A DNA stretch of 64,000 bases. Source: Albimonas sp036154955. GTDB taxonomy: Bacteria; Pseudomonadota; Alphaproteobacteria; Rhodobacterales; Rhodobacteraceae. The notes under the pieces are model-generated. The model did not search any database and was not told the DNA's origin. It saw nothing but the letters and a program-made list of their open reading frames with translations. Positions 15,768-26,104 of the stretch are shown in pieces; positions within the stretch are counted from its first letter, which is position 1; the number at the start of each line of letters is the position of its first letter. The DNA lies in the NCBI GenBank assembly GCA_036154955.1, contig JAYZWL010000041.1, forward strand, positions 18,207-82,206, given 5' to 3'. Position numbers and translations under genes: made by a program.

Positions 15768-17314
15768 GCGGCGCGGGCGTCACGCTGGCCGGGCTGGGCC
15801 TCGACGCCGCGTCCCTCGCGGCGGCGGGGCTCTCCCCCGACGCCCCGGTCGCGGGCCTGACCGCGGATAGTCGGCAGGTGAAGCCGGGCTTCGTGTTCTT
15901 CGCGCTCAGGGGCGCGCTGGACGGGGCCGAGTTCGCGCCTTTCGCCCTGCGCCAGCAGGCGCTGGCGGTGGTGTGTTCGCAGGAGGGGGCGCAGACCGTG
16001 CGCCGCCTCTGGGACCGGCCCTCGCCGGCGCCGGACGCGCTGCCTCTGGCGGTGGTCCCCGAACCCCGGCTGGCGCTGGCCCGCGCCGCGGCCGCCTTCT
16101 TCGGGGCCCAGCCCGCGGTGATGGCGGCGGTGACCGGGACCAACGGCAAGACCTCCGTCGCGAGCTTCCTGCGCCAGATCTGGGAGGCGCTCGGCCATCG
16201 CGCCGCCGCCTTCGGCACCGTGGGGGTGGAGGGCGCGGTGGAGCGCGCGGGCGGGCTGACCACGCCCGACCCGGTCCCCCTGCACGCCCTGCTGGCGGAG
16301 CTGGCCGCGGCCGGCGTCACCCATGCGGCGATGGAGGCGTCGTCCCACGGCCTCGCCCAATACCGCGCCGACGGGGTGCGGCTGACGGCGGCGGGGCTGA
16401 CCAACATCACCCGCGACCACATGGATTATCACAAGGACCACGCCGATTACGTCGCCGCCAAGCTGGCGTTGTTCGGCCGGGTGCTGCCCGAAGGCGGGTG
16501 CGCGGCGCTGAACGCCGACGATCCGGTCTTCGCGGAGGCCGCGGCGCTGGCCCGCGCCCGCGGCCAGCGGGTGATCGCGGTCGGGCGGGGCGAGGCCGCC
16601 GACCTGCGGCTGACGGGGGCCGCGTATCACGAGACCGGGCAGGACCTTGAGTTCGCCTGGCAGGGGCGGCCCTTCCGCGCCTCCCTCCACGCCGTCGGCG
16701 GGTTCCAGGGCGAGAACGCGCTGCTGGCCGCGGCGCTCGCCATCGGCTGCGGCGAGGACCCGGCGGCGGTCTTCGCCACGCTCTCCGCCCTGCGCGCGGT
16801 GAAGGGGCGGATGGAGCATGTGGCCACCCGCGCCAACGGCGCCCGGATCTACGTCGACTATTCCCACACCGCCGCGAGCCTGGAGACCGCGCTCGCCGCG
16901 CTGCGCCTGCACACCCCCGGCCGGCTGGTCGTGGCCTTCGGCGCCGGCGGCGACCGCGACCCGGGCAAGCGGCCGCTGATGGGGGCCGCCGCGCTCGCCG
17001 CCGACCTCGCCATCGTCACCGACGACAACCCCCGCTCCGAGGATCCCGCCGCGATCCGGGCCGCGGTGATGGCCGGCATGGCGGGCGCCGACCCCGCCCC
17101 GATCGAGATCGGCGACCGGGGCGAGGCGATCCTCGCCGGGGTTGACATGCTGGGGTCTTCGGACCGCCTTCTGATCGCCGGAAAGGGCCACGAGACCGGG
17201 CAGACCGTCGCGGGGATCACCCATCCCTTCGACGACGCCGAACAGGCCCGGGCCGCTGTGGCGGCCGTAGACGGTCTGGCGGAGAACGGGAACGAGGGAG
17301 AGACGGGCGCATGA
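15764..17314 (+). CDS. murE: UDP-N-acetylmuramoyl-L-alanyl-D-glutamate--2,6-diaminopimelate ligase
   Basis: MurE adds meso-diaminopimelate to UDP-MurNAc-dipeptide in the cytoplasm. Seen are the ATP loop VTGTNGKTSVASF, the N-terminal TADSRQVKPGFVFFAL, the ligase segment ASSHGLAQYR, and the DNPRSEDP box that marks diaminopimelate rather than lysine as substrate. The stretch VDYSHTAASLE (residues 364-374) differs from the usual VDYAHTP form. The 516-residue length is normal. The ATG overlaps the ftsI stop, and the murE stop overlaps murF. Confidence 0.96.
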   Translation: MSGAGVTLAGLGLDAASLAAAGLSPDAPVAGLTADSRQVKPGFVFFALRGALDGAEFAPFALRQQALAVVCSQEGAQTVRRLWDRPSPAPDALPLAVVPEPRLALARAAAAFFGAQPAVMAAVTGTNGKTSVASFLRQIWEALGHRAAAFGTVGVEGAVERAGGLTTPDPVPLHALLAELAAAGVTHAAMEASSHGLAQYRADGVRLTAAGLTNITRDHMDYHKDHADYVAAKLALFGRVLPEGGCAALNADDPVFAEAAALARARGQRVIAVGRGEAADLRLTGAAYHETGQDLEFAWQGRPFRASLHAVGGFQGENALLAAALAIGCGEDPAAVFATLSALRAVKGRMEHVATRANGARIYVDYSHTAASLETALAALRLHTPGRLVVAFGAGGDRDPGKRPLMGAAALAADLAIVTDDNPRSEDPAAIRAAVMAGMAGADPAPIEIGDRGEAILAGVDMLGSSDRLLIAGKGHETGQTVAGITHPFDDAEQARAAVAAVDGLAENGNEGETGA

Positions 17315-18777
17315 CCACGCCCCTGTGGACCAGCGAGGCGGCCGCGGCCGCGACCGGCGGGCGCGCGACCTGCGAATTCGACGCGGGCGGCGTGAGCATC
17401 GACAGCCGCGCCGTGGCGCCGGGCGACCTGTTCGTGGCGCTCCGCGACGTGCGCGACGGGCACGATTTCGTCGCCGCGGCGCTCGACGCCGGGGCCGCCG
17501 CGGCCATGGTCTCCCGCATCCCCGAGGGCGTCGCGCCCGACGCGCCGCTGCTGCTGGTCGACGATCCGCTCAAGGGGCTGGAGGCGCTGGCCGCCGCCGC
17601 CCGGGCGCGGACGCGGGCCAAGGTGGTGGCGGTGACCGGCTCGGTCGGCAAGACCTCGACCAAGGAGATGCTGCGCGCGGCCTTCGCCAGCCAGGGCCGG
17701 GTCCACGCCGCGGAGAAGAGCTACAACAACCACTGGGGCGTGCCGCTGACGCTGGCCCGGATGCCGGAAGCGACCGACTACGCGGTGATCGAGATCGGCA
17801 TGAACCACGCCGGAGAGATCCGGCCGCTGACCAAGCTCGCCCGCCCGCACGCCGCCATCGTCACCACGGTCGCGCCGGTGCATCTGGCGCATTTCCGCGA
17901 CGAGACCGAGATCGCCTTCGCCAAGGCCGAGATCTTCGAGGGGCTGGAGCCCGGCGGCGCCGCGATCCTCTTCCGCGACAACCCCCATTACGAGCGGCTC
18001 GCGCGGCGCGCCCGCCGCTTCGGCGCCCATGTGCTGCGCTTCGGCGAGGCCCCGCGCTGCCAGGCGCGGATGACGGGGCTGGCGCTGGGGGCGAACGGGA
18101 CCACCGTCTCCGCCCGCCTGCATGGGCGCGAGGCGCTGATCAAGGTCGGCGCGCCGGGGCGGCATTTCGCGATGAACGCGCTCTCGGTTCTGCTGGCGGC
18201 GGAGGCGGTGGGCGCGGATCCGGCGCTCGCCGCGCTGGCGCTGGGCGCCTGGACCGCGCCGGAGGGCCGGGGCTCGCGCTGGCGGATCGCGATGGACTCC
18301 ACCGGGCTCGACGGCGCGGTGCATCTGATCGACGAAAGCTACAACGCCAACCCCACCTCTGTCGGCGCGGCGCTGGAGGTGCTGGCCTGCGCCCAGGGCG
18401 AAAGCGGGGTCGGCCGGGTCGGCCCGTTCCGCCGCATCGCCATCCTCGGCGACATGCTGGAGATGGGCCCGGAGGCGGAGGCGTTGCATGCCGGGCTCGC
18501 CCGTCATCCGGCGCTGGCGAAGATCGACATGGCCCATTGCTGCGGCCCGCTGATGAAGGCATTCCACGCCGCCCTGCCGCCCGCGAAACGGGGCGTGTGG
18601 GCCGAGGATTCGGCCAAGCTCGCCGCCCAGGTCCGCCGCCTGGTCGATGCGGGCGACGTGGTGATGGTCAAGGGCTCGCTCGGCGCGCGCATGGCGCGGA
18701 TGATCGACGCGCTCAAGGCGCTGGGCCGGGCGGGGCCCGAGCGCGCCGCGGGGGATCCCGACGGCGAGGCCGACTAG
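17311..18777 (+). CDS. murF: UDP-N-acetylmuramoyl-tripeptide--D-alanyl-D-alanine ligase
   Basis: MurF adds D-Ala-D-Ala to the tripeptide precursor. The N-terminal segment VSIDSRAVAPGDLFVAL, the ATP loop VTGSVGKTSTKEML, EKSYNNHWGVPLTLARM, EIGMNHAGEI, and DESYNANPTSVGAALE are all typical of MurF. The length is 488 residues. It overlaps murE at its start (ATGA). A direct repeat of ggccgactag spans its stop codon, and mraY starts 28 bp later. Confidence 0.96.
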   Translation: MTTPLWTSEAAAAATGGRATCEFDAGGVSIDSRAVAPGDLFVALRDVRDGHDFVAAALDAGAAAAMVSRIPEGVAPDAPLLLVDDPLKGLEALAAAARARTRAKVVAVTGSVGKTSTKEMLRAAFASQGRVHAAEKSYNNHWGVPLTLARMPEATDYAVIEIGMNHAGEIRPLTKLARPHAAIVTTVAPVHLAHFRDETEIAFAKAEIFEGLEPGGAAILFRDNPHYERLARRARRFGAHVLRFGEAPRCQARMTGLALGANGTTVSARLHGREALIKVGAPGRHFAMNALSVLLAAEAVGADPALAALALGAWTAPEGRGSRWRIAMDSTGLDGAVHLIDESYNANPTSVGAALEVLACAQGESGVGRVGPFRRIAILGDMLEMGPEAEALHAGLARHPALAKIDMAHCCGPLMKAFHAALPPAKRGVWAEDSAKLAAQVRRLVDAGDVVMVKGSLGARMARMIDALKALGRAGPERAAGDPDGEAD

Positions 18778-18805
18778 GGCCGACTAGGAAGGAACGACGG
18801 ATCGC

Positions 18806-19894
18806 ATGCTGTATCACCTGCTCACGCCGCTGTCGGAAGGGGGGGACGTCTTCAACCTCTTCCGCTATCTGACCTTCCGGGCGGGCGGCGCCTTCCTGAC
18901 CGCGCTGATCTTCGGCTTCGTCTTCGGCGCCCCGATCATCAACGCCCTGCGCCGGATGCAGAAGAAGGGCCAGCCGATCCGCAAGGACGGGCCGGAGGGC
19001 CACCTGCTGACCAAGGCCGGCACGCCGACCATGGGGGGCGTGATGATCCTCGCCTCCCTGCTGCTGTCGACGCTGCTGTGGAGCCGGCTGGACCTCGGTT
19101 ACGTCTGGATCGTGATGGGCGTCACCGCGGGCTTCGGCGCCATCGGCTTCGCGGACGATTTCCTCAAGGTCTCCAAGTTCGACGTGCGCGGCGTGCCGGG
19201 GCGGATCCGGCTGGGGGCGGGCTTCGCCATCGCGCTCCTCGCCGCGCTGGGGACCATGTATCTGCAGCCCGAGGGCCTGTCGGGCCGGCTCGCCTTCCCG
19301 ATCTTCAAGAACCTGATGTGGGACATGGGCCTGCTGTTCGTGCCCTTCGCGATGATCGTGATCGTGGGCGCGGCCAACGCGGTGAACCTGACCGACGGGC
19401 TCGACGGGCTGGCGATCATGCCGGTGATGATCGCGGGCGGCGCGCTGGGCATCATCGCCTATGTGGTCGGACGCACCGACTTCACCGAGTATCTGGGCCT
19501 GCACTATGTCGACGGCGCGGGCGAGATCGTGATCTTCTGCGCCGCCCTGATCGGCGCGGGCCTGGGCTTCCTGTGGTTCAACGCGCCCCCCGCCATGGTG
19601 TTCATGGGCGACACCGGCAGCCTCGCGCTGGGCGGCGCGCTCGGCGCCATCGCGGTGGTGACCAAGCACGAGATCGTGCTGGCCATCATCGGCGGGCTCT
19701 TCGTGGTGGAGGCTTTGTCGGTCATCATCCAGGTCGGCTACTACAAGCTGACCAAGCGCCGGGTGTTCCTGATGGCCCCGATCCACCACCATTTCGAGAA
19801 GCTGGGCTGGCAGGAGCCGACCATCGTGATCCGGTTCTGGATCATCTCGGTGATCCTGGCGCTGGTAGGCCTCGCCACGCTGAAGCTGCGCTGA
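18806..19894 (+). CDS. mraY: phospho-N-acetylmuramoyl-pentapeptide-transferase
   Basis: MraY transfers phospho-MurNAc-pentapeptide to undecaprenyl phosphate, forming lipid I at the membrane. The 362-residue polytopic protein has the family segments GTPTMGGVMI, GFADDFLKV (the Asp pair), NAVNLTDGLDGLAI with catalytic-loop Asp residues, GDTGSLALGG, and PIHHHFEKLGW. A GGAAGGA ribosome site precedes the ATG. Confidence 0.97.
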   Translation: MLYHLLTPLSEGGDVFNLFRYLTFRAGGAFLTALIFGFVFGAPIINALRRMQKKGQPIRKDGPEGHLLTKAGTPTMGGVMILASLLLSTLLWSRLDLGYVWIVMGVTAGFGAIGFADDFLKVSKFDVRGVPGRIRLGAGFAIALLAALGTMYLQPEGLSGRLAFPIFKNLMWDMGLLFVPFAMIVIVGAANAVNLTDGLDGLAIMPVMIAGGALGIIAYVVGRTDFTEYLGLHYVDGAGEIVIFCAALIGAGLGFLWFNAPPAMVFMGDTGSLALGGALGAIAVVTKHEIVLAIIGGLFVVEALSVIIQVGYYKLTKRRVFLMAPIHHHFEKLGWQEPTIVIRFWIISVILALVGLATLKLR

Positions 19895-19952
19895 CCGCCA
19901 TGGCCCTCGCCCGTTCCCCCCGCCCCCTGCCGACCGAAGCGGAGACCCGCGC

Positions 19953-21389
19953 ATGATCCCCGTGACCGGATACGAGGGCGCGCGCGTCGGCGTGCTGGGG
20001 CTGGGCCGCTCGGGCCTCGCCGCGGTGCGGGCGCTGGCCGCAGGCGGCGCGGTGCCGATCTGCTGGGACGACGGCGAGGCCGCCCGCGACGCCGCCACGG
20101 CCGAGGGATTCCAGGTCGCCGACCTGACCCGCGACCGGGCGTGGGAAGCGGGGCTCGCGGCCCTCTGCGTCTCGCCGGGCATCCCCGCGCTCTATCCCGC
20201 GCCGCACCCGGCGGTGGAGCAGGCCCGCGCCCGCGGCGTGCCGGTGGACAACGACGTGGGGCTTTTGTTCCGCACGCTGGCCGCGGCGGATTTCGACGAT
20301 TTCGACGAGGCGCCGCGCGTGGTCTGCGTCACCGGCTCCAACGGCAAGTCCACCACCACCGCCCTGATCGGCCATATCCTTGAGACGGCGGGCGTTCCCT
20401 GCCAGATCGGCGGCAATATCGGGCGCGGCGTGCTGGGGCTCGACCCCATCCATGATGGCGACGTGCTGGTGCTGGAGCTCAGCTCCTACCAGATCGAGAC
20501 CGCCCGTTCCCTCGCCCCCGACGTGGCGGTGTTCCTCAATCTCTCCGACGACCATCTCGACCGCCATGGCGGGCGGGGCGGCTATTTCGCCGCCAAGGCG
20601 CGCCTGTTCGAGATCGGGGCGCCCGAGCGCGCGGTGATCGGCATGGACGAGCCCGAGGGCCGGGCGCTCGCCGACCGTCTGCGGGGCAGGGGGATGGAGG
20701 GGGAGAGCCCGGTGGTCGGCATATCCGCCCGCGCCAAGCTGCCCGATCACGAACCCTCGGTCACCGCCCGCAAGGGCTTTCTGGCGGAGCGCAAGGGCGG
20801 CCGGCAGACCGCCTCGGTCGACCTGCGCGACATGCCGGCGCTGAAGGGCGCCCACAACCACCAGAACGCCTGCGCCGCCTGGGCGGCCTGCCGGGCGCTC
20901 GGCCTCGCGCCCCGCCAGATCGAGGCCGGCATGCGCTCCTTCCCCGGCCTGCCGCACCGGATGGAGCGGGTGGCGGAGCGGGACGGGGTGGCCTTCGTCA
21001 ACGACTCCAAGGCCACCAACGCCGACGCCGCCGAAAAGGCGCTGCTGGCCTATGACCGGGTGCGCTGGATCGCGGGCGGCGTGCCCAAGGCCGGCGGGAT
21101 CGAGCCGCTGCGCCCGCTCTTCGACCGGATCGCCTGCGCCTACCTGATCGGCCAGGCGGCGGAGGATTTCGCCCGCACGCTCGGCGACGTGCCCCACGAG
21201 TTCTGCGGCGACCTCGCCCAGGCGGTGGAGCGGGCCGCCGCCACGGCCTGCGCCGGCGAGACCGTGCTGCTGTCGCCCGCCTGCGCCAGCTTCGACCAGT
21301 TCCCGAATTTCGAGGCGCGCGGCGACGCGTTCCGCGCGCTGGCCCGCAAGGCCGCCGGCCTGCCGGAGGAGGAGGAGACGACCCCATGA
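19953..21389 (+). CDS. murD: UDP-N-acetylmuramoylalanine--D-glutamate ligase
   Basis: MurD adds D-glutamate to UDP-MurNAc-L-Ala. The N-terminal nucleotide fold (VGVLGLGRSGLAAVRAL), the ATP loop VTGSNGKSTTTALI, ELSSYQIETA, LNLSDDHLDRHG, and NDSKATNADAAEKAL identify it. The length is 478 residues. It lies 58 bp after mraY, and its stop overlaps the ftsW start. Confidence 0.96.
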   Translation: MIPVTGYEGARVGVLGLGRSGLAAVRALAAGGAVPICWDDGEAARDAATAEGFQVADLTRDRAWEAGLAALCVSPGIPALYPAPHPAVEQARARGVPVDNDVGLLFRTLAAADFDDFDEAPRVVCVTGSNGKSTTTALIGHILETAGVPCQIGGNIGRGVLGLDPIHDGDVLVLELSSYQIETARSLAPDVAVFLNLSDDHLDRHGGRGGYFAAKARLFEIGAPERAVIGMDEPEGRALADRLRGRGMEGESPVVGISARAKLPDHEPSVTARKGFLAERKGGRQTASVDLRDMPALKGAHNHQNACAAWAACRALGLAPRQIEAGMRSFPGLPHRMERVAERDGVAFVNDSKATNADAAEKALLAYDRVRWIAGGVPKAGGIEPLRPLFDRIACAYLIGQAAEDFARTLGDVPHEFCGDLAQAVERAAATACAGETVLLSPACASFDQFPNFEARGDAFRALARKAAGLPEEEETTP

Positions 21390-22549
21390 CCGAGATGGTG
21401 TTCGGCGCGGCTCCGGCCCGCCCTTCGGAGCCGATCCTCACCCGCTGGTGGCGCACGGTCGACCGCTGGACGGTGGGCGCGGTGCTCGCGCTGATCGGCA
21501 TCGGGCTGGTGGTGGGCATGGCCGCCTCCGCGCCGCTGGCCGAGAAACTGGGCCTGCCCACCTTCTATTTCGTGGTCCGTCAGGCCGGCTTCGCCACGGT
21601 GGCGATGGCGGTGATGGTCGGGATCTCCATGCAGGACCCGCGCACCGTGCGGCGGCTGGCGGTGATGGGCTTCATCGGGGCTTTCCTGACCATCCTGGCG
21701 CTGCCGGTCATCGGCACCGATTTCGGCAAGGGGGCGATCCGCTGGATCTCGCTCGGCGGCATGTCGGTGCAGCCCTCGGAGTTCCTCAAGCCCGCCTTCG
21801 TGGGCACGGCCGCCTGGATCATGGCCGGCACGTTCGAGCGTCACGGCCCTCCGGGCAAGCTCCTGTCCTTCCTGCTGGCCGCGACCTGCACCGGCGTCCT
21901 GGCGCTGCAGCCCGATTTCGGGCAGGCGGCGCTGGTCATGGCGGTGTGGGGGGGGATGTATTTCGTCGCCGGCGCCTCGCTGCCGCTGCTGGCGGGGCTC
22001 GCCGGCGCGGCGGTGGCCGTGGGGTCCTTCGCCTATGAGAATTCCGAGCATTTCGCGCGCCGCATCGACGGGTTCCTCGCGGCCGAGGTCGATCCGCGCA
22101 CCCAGATCGGCTACGCCACCAACGCCATCCAGGAGGGCGGGATCTTCGGCGTCGGCGTCGGCGAGGGCTCGGTCAAGAACACGCTGCCCGACGCGCATAC
22201 CGACTTCATCATCGCCGTGGCGGCCGAGGAATACGGGCTGATCGCCTGCCTGATGGTGATCGGGCTGTTCCTGTTCATCACCCTGCGCGCGCTCAGCCGC
22301 CTCCAGCATGAGCGCGACGCCTTCGCCCGGCTGGCGGGGACCGGCATGGCGGTGCTGGTGGGGATGCAGGCCTTCGTCAATCTCGGCGTCGCCATCCGCC
22401 TGCTGCCGGCCAAGGGCATGACGCTGCCCTTCATCTCCTATGGCGGCTCGTCGCTGATCGCCGCCGGGGTGGGCATGGGGCTCTTGCTGGCCATGACCCG
22501 CAAGCGGCCGCAGCGCCACGTGATCGACGCCATGGTCGGGCGGGGCTGA
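21386..22549 (+). CDS. ftsW: peptidoglycan glycosyltransferase FtsW
   Basis: FtsW is the SEDS-family glycan polymerase of the septum and partner of FtsI. The 387-residue protein has about ten hydrophobic segments and the SEDS signatures GAIRWISLGGMSVQPSEFLK, LQPDFGQAALV, DAHTDFIIAVAAEEYG, and the C-terminal LPFISYGGSSLIA. The ATG overlaps the murD stop. Confidence 0.96.
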   Translation: MTEMVFGAAPARPSEPILTRWWRTVDRWTVGAVLALIGIGLVVGMAASAPLAEKLGLPTFYFVVRQAGFATVAMAVMVGISMQDPRTVRRLAVMGFIGAFLTILALPVIGTDFGKGAIRWISLGGMSVQPSEFLKPAFVGTAAWIMAGTFERHGPPGKLLSFLLAATCTGVLALQPDFGQAALVMAVWGGMYFVAGASLPLLAGLAGAAVAVGSFAYENSEHFARRIDGFLAAEVDPRTQIGYATNAIQEGGIFGVGVGEGSVKNTLPDAHTDFIIAVAAEEYGLIACLMVIGLFLFITLRALSRLQHERDAFARLAGTGMAVLVGMQAFVNLGVAIRLLPAKGMTLPFISYGGSSLIAAGVGMGLLLAMTRKRPQRHVIDAMVGRG

Positions 22550-22553
22550 GCGC

Positions 22554-23678
22554 GTGACGGTCGAGGACGCGGCGGGCGCGGCCCCGCATCTGGTCATCGC
22601 CGCCGGCGGCACCGGCGGGCACATGTTCCCCGCCCAGGCGCTGGCGCAGGAGATGCTGCGCCGCGGCTGGCGGGTGACGCTGACCACCGACGACCGCGGC
22701 GCCCGCTACGCCGGCGGCTTCCCGGCGGCGGTGACGGTCAAGCCGGTGCGCTCCGCCACCTTCGCGCGGGGCGGGGCGGCGGCGAAGCTGGCGGCGCCTT
22801 TCCTGATCGGCCTGGGCCTGTGGGAGACGCTGCGCTGGTTCCGCCGCGACCGTCCCTCCGCCGTGGCGGGTTTCGGCGGCTATCCTTCGATCCCGGCGCT
22901 GGGCGCGGCCTCCGTCGCCCGGGTGCCGGCCCTGATCCATGAGCAGAACGGCGTGCTGGGCCGGGTCAACAAGGCCTTCGCCCCGCGCGTCGCGGCGCTC
23001 GCCTGCGGAACCTGGCCGCTGACCAACCCTCCCCAGGGCGCCGCGCCCTTGCATGTCGGCAACCCGATCCGCGATTCCGCCCGCGCCGCCATGGCCACGC
23101 CCTACGCGCCTCCCGTCCCGGACGGCCCGCTGAACCTGCTGGTCTTCGGCGGCAGCCAGGGGGCGAGCGTGCTGTCCCGCCTCGCCCCCGAGGCGGTCGA
23201 GGCGATGCCCGAGGCCCTGCGCGCCCGGCTGGTCGTGACCCAGCAGGCCCGCCCGGCCGAGGTCGACGCGCTCGCCGCCCGCTACGAAGCGGCCGGGGTG
23301 ACCGCGGAGGTCGCGCCCTTCTTCACCGACCTGCCCGAGCGGATCGCGGCGGCGCAGCTCGTCGTGTCCCGCGCCGGGGCGTCCACGGTGGCGGAGCTGA
23401 CGGCGATCGGGCGGCCCTCGATCCTCGTGCCCTATCCCTCGGCCATGGACGACCACCAGACCGCCAACGCCGCCCCGCTCGCCGCCGCAGGCGCCGCCAT
23501 CGCCGCGCCCGAGGCCGGCTTGACGGGCGCGTCGCTTTCGGGGCACATCGCCGCCGTCCTGACCGACCCCGCCCGCGCCGCCGCCATGGCCGAAGCGGCC
23601 CGCGGCCTCGGCCGCCCCGACGCCGCCGAACGCCTGGCCGACCTGACCGGGCGCGTGGCCCGCGGCGAACCCGCCTGA
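22554..23678 (+). CDS. murG: UDP-N-acetylglucosamine--N-acetylmuramyl-(pentapeptide) pyrophosphoryl-undecaprenol GlcNAc transferase
   Basis: MurG makes lipid II from lipid I on the inner membrane face. The GT-B fold protein has the N-terminal glycine-rich loop AAGGTGGHMFPAQALA, the GGYPSIPAL segment, HEQNGVLGRVNK, FGGSQGASVL, and SRAGASTVAELTAIG. The GTG start at 22554 lies 4 bp after ftsW and gives 374 residues. No ATG is available before the glycine-rich loop. Confidence 0.95.
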   Translation: MTVEDAAGAAPHLVIAAGGTGGHMFPAQALAQEMLRRGWRVTLTTDDRGARYAGGFPAAVTVKPVRSATFARGGAAAKLAAPFLIGLGLWETLRWFRRDRPSAVAGFGGYPSIPALGAASVARVPALIHEQNGVLGRVNKAFAPRVAALACGTWPLTNPPQGAAPLHVGNPIRDSARAAMATPYAPPVPDGPLNLLVFGGSQGASVLSRLAPEAVEAMPEALRARLVVTQQARPAEVDALAARYEAAGVTAEVAPFFTDLPERIAAAQLVVSRAGASTVAELTAIGRPSILVPYPSAMDDHQTANAAPLAAAGAAIAAPEAGLTGASLSGHIAAVLTDPARAAAMAEAARGLGRPDAAERLADLTGRVARGEPA

Positions 23679-23702
23679 CACCAACCCTCCGGGGAGACGC
23701 CC

Positions 23703-25151
<1,449 letters not shown>

Positions 25152-25178
25152 GGCCCCGCGCCATCTGGACGACGGCGA

Positions 25179-25243
25179 AGGCCGGGCCATGCGCCCGGCT
25201 CCATCACGAGACCAGAAAAGGCCGGGCCATGCGCCCGGCCTTT
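25179..25243 (+). terminator. duplicated terminator hairpin after murC
   Basis: Two copies of aaggccgggccatgcgcccg lie 40 bp apart, at 25179 and 25219. Each forms a GC-rich hairpin with a five-base loop. The second has an 11-bp stem (aaaggccgggc 25217-25227 with gcccggccttt 25233-25243) ending in TTT and fits an intrinsic terminator. Confidence 0.7.
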
Positions 25244-25327
25244 GCGCGTTTTCAAGGCGGGTCTGCGCGATTTTCGGGCATCCCGCGGAAAATCCTGCAT
25301 GCAGTTCGCCTGATCCCACATATCCTG

Positions 25328-25356
25328 TTGCGGGCCGGAGGGCCGCCGCCTAGCGT
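25328..25356 (+). promoter_or_regulatory. predicted promoter of the GntR-hydantoinase operon
   Basis: TTGCGG at 25328-25333, a 17-bp spacer, and TAGCGT at 25351-25356 form a plausible sigma-70-type promoter. The predicted start near 25363 lies 26 bp before the regulator ATG. Confidence 0.4.
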
Positions 25357-25360
25357 TTTC

Positions 25361-25372
25361 GGAGTCGACTCC
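25361..25372. promoter_or_regulatory. 12-bp perfect palindrome, candidate operator
   Basis: GGAGTCGACTCC is a perfect palindrome placed over the predicted transcription start of the operon and 17 bp before the GntR gene. A second perfect palindrome, CTGCATGCAG, lies at 25295-25304. GntR-family regulators often bind palindromes near their own promoters, so self-regulation is inferred. This palindrome does not match the FCD consensus I remember. Confidence 0.4.
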
Positions 25373-25388
25373 ACTCAGCGGCCGCCCG

Positions 25389-26075
25389 ATGACCCTCCCC
25401 GTTCCCCCCGATCCCGACGGCGATCAGAGCCTCGCCGATCTCGCCTATCGGCGGATCGAGGATCTGGTGGTTACGATGGAACTCGCCCCCGGCGCCCGGG
25501 TCTCGGAACACGGGCTGGCGGAGCGGATCGGCGTCGGCCGCACCCCGGTTCGCGAGGCGCTGCAACGGCTGGCGGGGGACGGCATCCTCGTCACCCGGCC
25601 GCGGCGCGGAATGCGGGTGCGCGAGATCGACCTCGCCACCCAGTTGCGGGTGCTGGAGGCGCGCCGCGCGCTCGAATCCACGCTGGTCCGCCGCGCCGCC
25701 CTGCGCCGCACGCCCGCGCAGGCCGACCGCCTGCGCGCGGTGGCCGCCGAATTCCGCCGGATGCGCGACGCCTCCGACCCGGTGCCGGCGCTGCGCCATG
25801 ACCGGGGCTTCGTCGACCTGCTGCTGGAGGCGGCGGCGAACCCGTTCCTCGCCTCGATCATCCCGCTCTACGCCCTCTCCCGCCGGTTCTGGCTGGCGCA
25901 TTACGCGCGTCAGACCCGGTTCGATCCGGGCGCGATCACCGATTTCCATATCCGCATCGCCGAGGCGGTGGCGGCCGGCGACGAGGCCGAAGCCGGCGCG
26001 CTCGCCGACGCCTTCCTCGACCATGTGGAAGCCTTCGCCCGCTTCGTGGGCCTCGACCTCGCCGTCCCCGCCTGA
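25389..26075 (+). CDS. GntR family transcriptional regulator, FCD (FadR) type
   Basis: The N-terminal winged helix-turn-helix domain occupies about residues 14-82 (LADLAYRRIEDLVVTMELAP, then RIGVGRTPVREALQRL, then a wing GILVTRPRRGMRV). The C-terminal all-helical FCD ligand domain carries the usual Asp and His metal-type residues: Asp in LRHDRGFVDLL, His in ITDFHIRIAEAV, and His in FLDHVEAF. The 228-residue length fits the family. It stands first in an operon of hydantoin/ureide enzymes and most likely senses a pathway substrate or product. The ligand is unknown. Confidence 0.88.
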   Translation: MTLPVPPDPDGDQSLADLAYRRIEDLVVTMELAPGARVSEHGLAERIGVGRTPVREALQRLAGDGILVTRPRRGMRVREIDLATQLRVLEARRALESTLVRRAALRRTPAQADRLRAVAAEFRRMRDASDPVPALRHDRGFVDLLLEAAANPFLASIIPLYALSRRFWLAHYARQTRFDPGAITDFHIRIAEAVAAGDEAEAGALADAFLDHVEAFARFVGLDLAVPA

Positions 26076-26104
26076 CCCGCCTCCCCCCTGAAAGGACCCG
26101 TCCC

